From Petrolisthes cinctipes (Eukaryota; Arthropoda; Malacostraca; Decapoda; Porcellanidae): 64,000 nt of DNA. The notes beneath the pieces are model-generated. The model did not search any database and was not told the DNA's origin. It saw nothing but the letters and a program-made list of their open reading frames with translations. Below, in pieces: positions 11,376-22,680 of the stretch. A program made the position numbers and the translations under genes. Every line of letters begins with the position of its first letter. Position 1 is the first letter of the stretch. The stretch lies in assembly GCA_033782935.1 (NCBI GenBank), contig JAWQEG010001225.1:439001-503000 (forward strand). The letters are read 5' to 3'.

Positions 11376-12971
11376 CCAGGCTGCCATCCACTGACCAGTC
11401 CTCACACACTGTACCGCACTCACTGTGTGGTATGTCACGAGTAGCCAGGCACGGCAGGCAGTTCACGTGTAAATAACTAAATATTCCAGGTTGCAATCCA
11501 CTGACCGGTCCTCACACACTGTACTGCACTCACTTTGTGGCACGTCACGTGTAGCAAGCCACGGCAGGCAGTTCACGCGTAAATAACTAAATATTCCAGG
11601 CCGCCATCCACTGACCAGTCCTCACACACTGTATTGCACTCACTGTGTGGCATGTCACGTGTAGCCAGGCACGGCAGGCAGTTCACGTGTAAATATCTAA
11701 ATATTCCAGGCCGCCATCCACTGACCGGTCCTCACACACTGTACTGCACTCACTTTGTGGCACGTCACGTGTAGCCAGGCACGGCAGGCAGTTCACGTGT
11801 AAATAACTAATTATTCCAGGCCCAGGCACGGCAGCCAGTTCACGTGTAAATAACTAAATATTTCAGGCCGCCATCCACTGACCGGTCCTCACACACTGTA
11901 CTGCACTCACTGTGTGGCACGTCACGTGTAGCCAGGCACGGCAGCCAGTTCACGTGTAAATAACTAAATATTTCAGGCCGCCATCCACTGACCGGTCCTC
12001 ACACACTGTATTGCACTCACTGTGTGGCATGTCACGTGTAGCCAGGCACGGCAGGCAGTTCACGTGTAAATATCTAAATATTCCAGGCCGCCATCCACTG
12101 ACCGGTCCTCACACACTGTACTGCACTCACTTTGTGGCACGTCACGTGTAGCCAGGCACGGCAGGCAGTTCACGTGTAAATAACTAATTATTCCAGGCCC
12201 AGGCACGGCAGCCAGTTCACGTGTAAATAACTAAATATTTTAGGCCGCCATTCACTGACCGGTCCTCACACACTGTAGTGCACTCACTGTGTGGCACGTC
12301 ACGTGTAGCCAGGCACGGCAGGCAGTTCACATGTAAATAACTAAATATTCCAGGGCGCCATCCACTGACCGTTCGTCATACACTGTACTGCACTCACTGT
12401 ATATCATGTCACGTGTAGCCAGGCAAGGCAGGCAATTAACGTTTAGCCAGGCAAGGCAGGCAGTTCATGTGTAAATAACTAAATATTCCAGGCCGCCATT
12501 CGCTGACCGGTCCTCACACACGAAACTGCACACTGTGTGGCACGTCACGTGTAGCCAGGCACGGCAGGCAGTTCACGTGTAAATAACTAAATATTCCAGG
12601 CCCAGGCACGGCAGCCAGTTCACGTGTAAATAACTAAATATTCCAGACCGCCATCCACTGACCGGTCCTCACACACTGTACTGCACTCACTGTGTGGCAC
12701 GTCACGTGTAGCCAGGCACGGCAGGCAGTTCACGTGTAAATAACTAAATATTCCAGGGCACCATCCACTGACCGTTCCTCACACTCTGTACTGCACTCAC
12801 TGTGTGTCACGTCACGTGTAGCCAGGCTCGGCAGCCAGTTCACGTGTAAATAACTAAATATTCCAGGCTGCCATTCACTGACAGGTCCTCACACACTGTA
12901 CTGCACTAACTGTGTGGCACGTCACGTGTAGCCAGGTACGGCGGCAGTTCACGTGTAAATAACTAAATATT
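11376..12971. repeat. Rearranged block B with internal 377-bp duplication
   Basis: It starts like block B (AGGCTGCC with ACCGCACTC, then GCAAGCCACGG, then CGCGTAAAT with TATTGCAC) but b7-b12, b16 and b17 are missing. In their place a segment is repeated with a 377-bp period. The private variants AAATATCTAA (11691 and 12068) and AATTATT (11809 and 12186) are each 377 bp apart, which equals three full monomers plus one 47-bp unit. The block then resumes with the TTCGTCAT unit and 28-bp element at 12433, the 108-bp unit, a 47-bp unit and the CCAGACC, GGCTCGGCAGCC and GACAGGTCC units before a10 at 12972. Confidence 0.85.
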
Positions 12972-13449
12972 CCGGGCCGCCATCCACTGACCGGTCCTCA
13001 CACACTGTACTGCACTCACTGTGTGGCACGTCACGTGTAGCCAGGCACGGCAGGCAGTTCATGTGGAAATAACTAAATATTCCAGGCCGCCATCCACTGA
13101 TCGTTCCTCACACACTGTACTGCACTCACTGTGTGTCACGTCACGTGTAGCCAGGCTCGGCAGGCAGTTCACATGTAAATAACTAAATATTCCAGGCCCA
13201 GGCACAGCAGCCAGTTCATGTGTAAATAACTAAATATTCCAGGCCGCCATCCACTGACCGGTCCTCACACACTGTACTGCACTCACTCTGTGGCGCGTCA
13301 CGTGTAGCCAGGCACAGCAGGCAGTTCACGTGTAAATAACTAAATATTCCGGGCCGCCATTCAATGACCGGTCCTCACACACTGTAGTGCACTCACTGTG
13401 TGGCACGTCACATGTAGCCAGGCACGGCAGGCAGTTCACGTGTAAATAA

Positions 13450-14800
13450 TATATATTCCAGGCCGCCATCTACTGACCGGTCCTCACACACTGTACTGCA
13501 CTCACTATGTGGCACGTCACGTGTAGCCAGGCACAGCAGGTAGTTTACGTGTAAATAACTAAATATTCCGGGCCCACGCACGGCAGTCAGTTCACGTGTA
13601 AATAACTAAATATTTCAGGCACAGGCACGGCAGCCAGTTCACGTGTAAATTACTAAATATTCCAGGCCACCATTCACTGACCGGTCCTCACACACTGTAC
13701 TGCACTCACTGTGTGGCACGTCATGTGTAGCCAGGCAAGGCAGACAGTTCATGTGTAAATAACTAAATATTCCAGGCCGCCATATACTGACCGGTCCTCA
13801 CACACTGTACTGCACTCACTGTGTGGCACGTCACGTGTAGCCAGACACGGCAGGCAGTTCACGTGTAAATAACTAAATATTCCGGGCCGCCATCCACTGA
13901 CCGGTCCTCACACACTGTACTGCACTCACTATGTGGCACGTCACGTGTAGCCAGGCACAGCAGGCAGTTCACGTGTAAATAACTAAATATTCCGGGCCGC
14001 CATCTACTGACCGGTCCTCACACACTGTAGTGCACTCACTGAGTGTCACGTCACGTGTAGCCAGGCACGGCAGGCAGTTCACGTGTAAATAACTAAATAT
14101 TCCAGGGCACCATCCACTGACCGTTCCTCACACTCTGTACTGCACTCACTGTGTGGCATGTCACGTGTAGCCAGGCACGTCAGGCAGTTCACGTGTAAAT
14201 AACTAAATATTCCAGGTTGCAATCCACTGACCGGTCCTCACACACTGTACTGCACTCACTGTGTGGCACGTCACGTGTAGCCAGGCACGGCAGGCAGTTC
14301 ACGTGTAAATAACTAAATATTCCGGGCCGCCATCCACTGACAGGTCCTCAGACACTGTACTGCAATCACTGTGTGGCACGTCACGTGTAGCCAGGCACGG
14401 CAGGCAGTTCACGTGGAAATAACTAAATATTCCAGGCCGCCTTCCACTGATCGTTCCTCACACACTGTACTGCACTCACTGTGTGTCACGTCACGTGTAG
14501 CCAGGCTCGGCAGGCAGTTCACATGTAAATAACTAAATATTCCAGGCCCAGGCACAGCAGCCAGTTCATGTGTAAATAACTAAATATTCCAGGCCGCCAT
14601 ATACTGACCGGTCTTCACACACTGTACTGCACTCACTGTGTGGCACGTCACGTGTAGCCAGGCACGGCAGGCAGTTCACGTATAAATAACTAAATATTCC
14701 GGGCTGCCATTCAATGACCGGTCCTCACACACTGTAGTGCACTCACTGTGTGGCACGTCACATGTAGCCAGGCACGGTAGGCAGTTCACGTGTAAATAAC
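13450..14800. repeat. HOR-A, complete 1351-bp 14-unit repeat (copy 1)
   Basis: This repeat is phased from the diagnostic TATATATTCC to the next one. The order is a1 (TATATATT, CATCTACTG); a2 and a3, two 47-bp units; a4 (TAAATTACTAAAT, CCACCATTC); a5 (CCATATACTG); a6 (CCGGG, CACTATGTGG); a7 (GTAGTGC, GAGTGTC); a8 (GGGCACCATCC); a9 (GGTTGCAATCC); a10 (CCGGGCCGCC); a11 (GTGGAAATAAC, GATCGTTCC); a12, 47 bp (CCCAGGCACAGC); a13 (here CCATATACTG with GGTCTTCACAC, normally CTCTGTGGCGCG); a14 (CATTCAATG, TCACATG). Eleven units of 110 and three of 47 give 1351, which equals the observed spacing. The a1 copy here has lost one base (AATAATATAT). Confidence 0.93.
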
Positions 14801-16151
14801 TATATATTCCAGGCCGCCATCTACTGACCGGTCCTCACACACTGTACTGCACTCACTATGTGGCACGTCACGTGTAGCCAGGCACAGCAGGTAGTTTACG
14901 TGTAAATAACTAAATATTCAGGGCCCAGGCACGGCAGGCAGTTCACGTGTAAATAACTAAATATTTCAGGCCCAGGCACGGCAGCCAGTTCACGTGTAAA
15001 TTACTAAATATTCCAGGCCACCATTCACTGACCGGTCCTCACACACTGTACTGCACTCACTGTGTGGCAAGTCATGTGTAGCCAGGCAAGGCAGACAGTT
15101 CATGTGTAAATAACTAAATATTCCAGGCCGCCATATACTGACCGGTCCTCACACACTGTACTGCACTCACTGTGTGGCACGTCACGTGTAGCCAGACACG
15201 GCAGGCAGTTCACGTGTAAATAACTAAATATTCCAGGCCGCCATCCACTGACCGGTCCTCACACACTGTACTGCACTCACTATGTGGCACGTCACGTGTA
15301 GCCAGGCACAGCAGGCAGTTCACGTGTAAATAACTAAATATTCCGGGCCGCCATCTACTGACCGGTCCTCACACACTGTAGTGCACTCACTGAGTGTCAC
15401 GTCACGTGTAGCCAGGCACGGCAGGCAGTTCACGTGTAAATAACTAAATATTCCAGGGCACCATCCACTGACCGTTCCTCACACTCTGTACTGCACTCAC
15501 TGTGTGGCATGTCACGTGTAGCCAGGCACGTCAGGCAGTTCACGTGTAAATAACTAAATATTCCAGGTTGCAATCCACTGACCGGTCCTCACACACTGTA
15601 CTGCACTCACTGTGTGGCACGTCACGTGTATCCAGGCACGGCAGGCAGTTCACGTGTAAATAACTAAATATTCCGGGCCGCCATCCACTGACCGGTCCTC
15701 ACACACTGTACTGCACTCACTGTGTGGCACGTCACGTGTAGCCAGGCACGGCAGGCAGTTCACGTGGAAATAACTAAATATTCCAGGCCGCCTTCCACTG
15801 ATCCTTCCTCACACACTGTACTGCACTCACTGTGTGTCACGTCACGTGTAGCCAGGCTCGGCAGGCAGTTCACATGTAAATAACTAAATATTCCAGGCCC
15901 AGGCACAGCAGCCAGTTCATGTGTAAATAACTAAATATTCCAGGCCGCCATCCACTGACCGGTCCTCACACACTGTACTGCACTCACTCTGTGGCGCGTC
16001 ACGTGTAGCCAGGCACAGCAGGCAGTTCACGTGTAAATAACTAAATATTCCGGGCCGCCATTCAGTGACCGGTCCTCACACACTGTAGTGCACTCACTGT
16101 GTGGCACGTCACATGTAGCCAGGCACGGCAGGCAGTTCACGTGTAAATAAC
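14801..16151. repeat. HOR-A, complete 1351-bp repeat (copy 2, direct tandem of copy 1)
   Basis: The unit order matches the preceding copy and the length is again exactly 1351 bp, so 13450-16151 is a true tandem HOR pair. Private differences include GATCCTTCC in place of GATCGTTCC in the a11 unit and TATCCAGG in the a9 unit. The a13 unit has the usual CTCTGTGGCGCG form here. The next HOR-A cycle starts at 16152 and continues to the a7 unit before block B begins at 16804. Confidence 0.93.
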
Positions 16152-16803
16152 TATATATTCCAGGCCGCCATCTACTGACCGGTCCTCACACACTGTACTG
16201 CACTCACTATGTGGCACGTCACGTGTAGCCAGGCACAGCAGGTAGTTTACGTGTAAATAACTAAATATTCAGGGCCCAGGCACGGCAGGCAGTTCACGTG
16301 TAAATAACTAAATATTTCAGGTCCAGGCACGGCAGCCAGTTCACGTGTAAATTACTAAATATTCCAGGCCACCATTCACTGACCGGTCCTCACACACTGA
16401 ACTGCACTCACTGTGTGGCACGTCCTGTGTAGCCAGGCAAGGCAGACAGTTCATGTGTAAATAACTAAATATTCCAGGCCGCCATATACTGACCGGTCTT
16501 CACACACTGTACTGCACTCACTGTGTGGCACGTCACGTGTAGCCAGGCACGGCAGGCAGTTCACGTATAAATAACTAAATATTCCGGGCCGCCATCCACT
16601 GACTGGTCCTCACACACTGTACTGCACTCACTATGTGGCACGTCACGTGTAGCCAGGCACAGCAGGCAGTTCACGTGTAAATAACTAAATATTCCGGTCC
16701 GCCATCCACTGACCGGTCCTCACACACTGTAGTGCACTCACTGTGTGTCACATCACGTGTAGCCAGGCACGGCAGGCAGTTCACGTGTAAATAACTAAAT
16801 ATT

Positions 16804-18886
16804 CCAGGCTGCCATCCACTGACCAGTCCTCACACACTGTACCGCACTCACTGTGTGGCATGTCACGTGTAGCCAGGCACGGCAGGCAGTTCACGTGTAA
16901 ATAACTAAATATTCCAGGTTGCAATCCACTGACCGGTCCTCACACACTGTACTGCACTCACTTTGTGGCACGTCACGTGTAGCAAGCCACGGCAGGCAGT
17001 TCACGCGTAAATAACTAAATATTCCAGGCCGCCATCCACTGACCAGTCCTCACACACTGTATTGCACTCACTGTGTGGCATGTCACGTGTAGCCAGGCAC
17101 GGCAGGCAGTTCACGTGTAAATAACTAAATATTCCAGGCCGCCATCCACTGACCGGTCCTCACACACTGTACTGCACTCACTTTGTGGCACGTCACGTGT
17201 AGCCAGGCACGGCAGGCAGTTCACGTGTAAATAACTAAATATTCCAGGCCCAGGCACGGCAGCCAGTTCACGTGTAAATAACTAAATATTTCAGGCCGCC
17301 ATCCACTGACCGGTCCTCACACACTGTACTGCACTCACTGTGTGGCACGTCACGTGTAGCCAGGCACGGCAGGCAGTTCATGTGTAAATAACTAAATATT
17401 CCAGGGCGTCATCCACTGACCATTCCTCACGCACTGTACTGCACTCACTGTGTGTCACGTCACGTGTAGCCAGGCTCGGCAGGCAGTTCACATGTAAATA
17501 ACTAAATATTTCAGGCCGCCATTCACTGACCGTTCCTTACACACTGTACTGCACTTACTGTGTGGCACGTCACGTGTAGCCAGGCACGGCAGGCAGTTCA
17601 CGTGTAAATAACTAAATATTCCAGGCCCAGGCACGGCAGCCAGTTCACGTGTAAATAACTAAATATTCCAGGCCGCCATCCACTGACCAGTCCTCACACA
17701 CTGTACTGCACTCACTGTGTGGCATGTCACGTGTAGCCAGGCACGGCAGGCAGTTCACGTGTAAATAACTAAATATTCCAGGCCGCTATCCACCGATCGG
17801 TCCTCACACACTGTACTGCACTCACTGTGTGGCACGTCACGTGTAGCCAGGCACAGCAGGCAGTTCACGTGTAAATAACTAAATATTCCAGGCCCAGGCA
17901 CGGCAGCCAGTTCACGTGTAAATAACTAAATATTCCAGGCCGCCATCCACTGACCGGTCCTCACACACTGTAGTGCACTCACTGTGTGGCACGTCACGTG
18001 TAGCCAGGCACGGCAGGCAGTTCACATGTAAATAACTAAATATTCCAGGGCGCCATCCACTGACCGTTCGTCATACACTGTACTGCACTCACTGTATATC
18101 ATGTCACGTGTAGCCAGGCAAGGCAGGCAATTAACGTTTAGTCAGGCAAGGCAGGCAGTTCATGTGTAAATAACTAAATATTCCAGGCCGCCATTCGCTG
18201 ACCGGTCCTCACACACGAAACTGCACACTGTGTGGCACGTCACGTGTAGCTTGGCACGGCAGGCAGTTCACGTGTAAATAACTAAATATTCCAGGCCGCC
18301 ATCCACTGACCGGTCCTCACACACTGTACTGCACTCACTTTGTGGCACGTCACGTGTAGCCAGGCACGGCAGGCAGTTCACGTGTAAATAACTAAATATT
18401 CCAGGCCGCCATTCACTGACCGGTCCTCACACACTGTACTGCACTTACTGTGTGGCACGTCACGTGTAGCCAGGCACGGCAGGCAGTTCACGTGTAAATA
18501 ACTAAATATTCCAGGCCCAGGCACGGCAGCCAGTTCACGTGTAAATAACTAAATATTCCAGACCGCCATCCACTGACCGGTCCTCACACACTGTACTGCA
18601 CTCACTGTGTGGCACGTCACGTGTAGCCAGGCACGGCAGGCAGTTCACGTGTAAATAACTAAATATTACAGGGCACCATCCACTGACCGTTCCTCACACT
18701 CTGTACTGCACTCACTGTGTGTCACGTCACGTGTAGCCAGGCTCGGCAGCCAGTTCACGTGTAAATAACTAAATATTCCAGGCTGCCATTCACTGACAGG
18801 TCCTCACACACTGTACTGCACTCACTGTGTGGCACGTCACGTGTAGCCAGGCACGGCGGCAGTTCACGTGTAAATAACTAAATATT
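16804..18886. repeat. Block B, intact 2083-bp compound repeat (copy 2)
   Basis: Length and unit order match copy 1. Private markers are TTTAGTCAGGC after the 28-bp element (18128 region), TAGCTTGGCACGG after the 108-bp unit, and AAATATTACAGGGCACC near 18662. All three recur in the copy at 32257, which shows that those two share the most recent ancestor. Confidence 0.92.
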
Positions 18887-20887
18887 CCGGGCCGCCATCC
18901 ACTGACCGGTCCTCACACACTGTACTGCACTCACTGTGTGGCACGTCACGTGTAGCCAGGCACGGCAGGCAGTTCATGTGGAAATAACTAAATATTCCAG
19001 GCCGCCATCCACTGATCGTTCCTCACACACTGTACTGCACTCACTGTGTGTCACGTCACGTGTAGCCAGGCTCGGCAGGCAGTTCACATGTAAATAACTA
19101 AATATTCCAGGCCCAGGCACAGCAGCCAGTTCATGTGTAAATAACTAAATATTCCAGGCCGCCATCCACTGACCGGTCCTCACACACTGTACTGCACTCA
19201 CTCTGTGGCGCGTCACGTGTAGCCAGGCACAGCAGGCAGTTCACGTGTAAATAACTAAATATTCCGGGCCGCCATTCAATGACCGGTCCTCACACACTGT
19301 AGTGCACTCACTGTGTGGCACGTCACATGTAGCCAGGCACGGCAGGCAGTTCACGTGTAAATAACTATATATTCCAGGCCGCCATCTACTGACCGGTCCT
19401 CACACACTGTACTGCACTCACTATGTGGCACGTCACGTGTAGCCAGGCACAGCAGGTAGTTTACGTGTAAATAACTAAATATTCCGGGCCCAGGCACGGC
19501 AGGAAGTTCACGTGTAAATAACTAAATATTTCAGGCCCAGGCACGGCAGCCAGTTCACGTGTAAATTACTAAATATTCCAGGCCACCATTCACTGACCGG
19601 TCCTCACACACTGTACTGCACTCACTGTGTGGCACGTCATGTGTAGCCAGGCAAGGCAGAAAGTTCATGTGTAAATAACTAAATATTCCAGGCCGCCATA
19701 TACTGACCGGTCCTCACACACTGTACTGCACTCACTGTGTGGCACGTCACGTGTAGCCAGGCACGGCAGGCAGTTCACGTGTAAATAACTAAATATTCCG
19801 GGCCGCCATCCACTGACCGGTCCTCACACACTGTACTGCACTCACTATGTGGCACGTCACGTGTAGCCAGGCACAGCAGGCAGTTCACGTGTAAATAACT
19901 AAATATTCCGGGCCGCCATCCACTGACCGGTCCTCACACACTGTAGTGCACTCACTGAGTGTCACGTCACGTGTAGCCAGGCACGGCAGGCAGTTCACGT
20001 GTAAATAACTAAATATTCCAGGGCACCATCCACTGACCGTTCCTCACACTCTGTACTGCACTCACTGTGTGGCATGTCACGTGTAGCCAGGCACGGCAGG
20101 CAGTTCACGTGTAAATAACTAAATATTCCAGGTTGCAATCCACTGACCGGTCATCACACACTGTACTGCACTCACTGTGTGGCACGTCACGTGTAGCCAG
20201 GCACGGCGGCAGGTCACGTGTAAATAACTAAATATTCCGGGCCGCCATCCACTGACCGGTCCTCACACACTGTACTGCACTCACTGTGTGGCACGTCACG
20301 TGTAGCCAGGCACGGCACGCAGTTCATGAGGAAATAACTAAATATTCCAGGCCGCCATCCACTGATCGTTCCTCACACACTGTACTGCACTCACTGTGTG
20401 TCACGTCACGTGTAGCCAGGCTCGGCAGGCAGTTCACATGTAAATAACTAAATATTCCAGGCCCAGGCACAGCAGCCAGTTCATGTGTAAACAACTAAAT
20501 ATTCCAGGCCGCCATCCACTGACCGGTCCTCACACACTGTACTGCACTCACTCTGTGGCGCGTCACGTGTAGCCAGGCACAGCAGGCAGTTCACGTGTAA
20601 ATAACTAAATATTCCGGGCCGCCATTCAATGACCGGTCCTCACACACTGTAGTGCACTCACTGTGTGGCACGTCACATGTAGCCAGGCACAGCAGGTAGT
20701 TTACGTGTAAATAACTAAATATTCAGGGCCCAGGCACGGCAGGCAGTTCACGTGTAAATAACTAAATATTTCAGGCCCAGGCACGGCAGCCAGTTCACGT
20801 GTAAATTACTAAATATTCCAGGCCACCATTCACTGACCGGTCCTCACACACTGTACTGCACTCACTGTGTGGCACGTCATGTGTAGC
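18887..20887. repeat. HOR-A segment between block B copy 2 and a recombinant junction
   Basis: About one and a half HOR-A cycles. They carry the private variants GGCAGGAAGTT (a2), GGTCATCACAC in the a9 unit at 20151, GGCGGCAGGTC, and GTAAACAAC. The segment ends abruptly within a unit at 20887, where GTCATGTGTAGC continues as AAGCCACGG, the signature of the b2 unit. The same sequence without that jump is seen at 3.8-5.5 kb and 34.6-36.3 kb. Confidence 0.85.
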
Positions 20888-22680
20888 AAGCCACGGCAGG
20901 CAGTTCACGTGTAAATAACTAAATATTCCAGGTTGCAATTCACTGACCGGTCCTCACACACTGTACTGCACTCACTTTGTGGCACGTCACGTGTAGCAAG
21001 CCACGGCAGGCAGTTCACGCGTAAATAACTAAATATTCCAGGCCGCCATCCACTGACCAGTCCTCACACACTGTATTGCACTCACTGTGTGGCATGTCAC
21101 GTGTAGCCAGGCACGGCAGGCAGTTCACGTGTAAATATCTAAATATTCCAGGCCGCCATCCACTGACCGGTCCTCACACACTGTACTGCACTCACTTTGT
21201 GGCACGTCACGTGTAGCCAGGCACGGCAGGCAGTTCACGTGTAAATAACTAATTATTCCAGGCCCAGGCACGGCAGCCAGTTCACGTGTAAATAACTAAA
21301 TATTTCAGGCCGCCATCCACTGACCGGTCCTCACACACTGTACTGCACTCACTGTGTGGCACGTCACGTGTAGCCAGGCACGGCAGGCAGTTCACGTGTA
21401 AATAACTAAATATTCCAGGGCGTCATCCACTGACCATTTCTCACGCACTGTACTGCACTCACTGTGTGTCACGTCACGTGTAGCCAGGCTCGGCAGGCAG
21501 TTCACATGTAAATAACTAAATATTTCAGGCCGCCATTCACTGACCGTTCCTTACACACTGTACTGCACTTACTGTGTGGCACGTCACGTGTAGCCAGGCA
21601 CGTCAGGCATTTCACGTGTAAATAACTAAATATTCCAGGCCCAGGCACGGCAGCCAGTTCACGTGTAAATAACTAAATATTCCAGGCCGCCATCCACTGA
21701 CCAGTCCTCACACACTGTACTGCACTCACTGTGTGGCATGTCACGTGTAGCCAGGCACGGCAGGCAGTTCACGTGTAAATAACTAAATATTCCAGGCCGC
21801 TATCCACCGATCGGTCCTCACACACTGTACTGCACTCACTGTGTGGCACGTCACGTGTAGCCAGGCACAGCAGGCAGTTCACTTGTAAATAACTAAATAT
21901 TCCAGGCCCAAGCACGGCAGCCAGTTCACGTGTAAATAACTAAATATTCCAGGCCGCCATCCACTGACCGGTCCTCACACACTGTAGTGCACTCACTGTG
22001 TGGCACGTCACGTGTAGCCAGGCACGGCAGGCAGTTCACATGTAAATAACTAAATATTCCAGGGCGCCATCCACTGACCGTTCGTCATACACTGTACTGC
22101 ACTCACTGTATATCATGTCACGTGTAGCCAGGCAAGGCAGGCAATTAACGTTTAGCCAGGCAAGGCAGGCAGTTCATGTGTAAATAACTAAATATTCCAG
22201 GCCGCCATTCGCTGACCGGTCCTCACACACGAAACTGCACACTGTGTGGCACGTCACGTGTAGCCAGGCACGGCAGGCAGTTCACGTGTAAATAACTAAA
22301 TATTCCAGGCCCAGGCACGGCAGCTAGTTCACGTGTAAATAACTAAATATTCCAGACCGCCATCCACTGACCGGTCCTCACACACTGTACTGCACTCACT
22401 GTGTGGCACGTCACGTGTAGCCAGGCACGGCAGGCAGTTCACGTGTAAATAACTAAATATTCCAGGGCACCATCCACTGACCGTTCCTCACACTCTGTAC
22501 TGCACTCACTGTGTGTCACGTCACGTGTAGCCAGGCTCGGCAGCCAGTTCACGTGTAAATAACTAAATATTCCAGGCTGCCATTCACTGACAGGTCCTCA
22601 CACACTGTACTGCACTAACTGTGTGGCACGTCACGTGTAGCCAGGCACGGCGGCAGTTCACGTGTAAATAACTAAATATT
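20888..22680. repeat. Partial block B starting at a recombinant junction
   Basis: It begins inside a GCAAGCCACGG unit, repeats that unit type once more (GGTTGCAATTC then CGCGTAAAT), and continues with the AAATATCTAA and AATTATT variants shared with 11.7-12.2 kb. It then has the b5-b15 series including the 28-bp element at 22142, skips b16-b17, and ends with the 109-bp GACAGGTCC unit before a10 at 22681. It resembles a hybrid of the rearranged block at 11.4 kb and a fuller block B. Confidence 0.82.

Larger units (their letters stand above)
13622..20887. repeat. 7.27-kb segmental duplication, left copy (offset 15453)
   Basis: It contains two HOR-A copies in part, the complete block B at 16804-18886 and a further A segment. 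It matches 29075-36340 base for base at a constant offset of 15453, with no net indel. Checked marker pairs include CAGACACGG 13841/29294, GACAGGTCCTCAGACAC 14341/29794, TATATATT 14801/30254, GATCCTTCC 15801/31254, TGAACTGC 16398/31851, the 28-bp element 18128/33581 and GTCATCAC 20151/35604. Confidence 0.9.
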
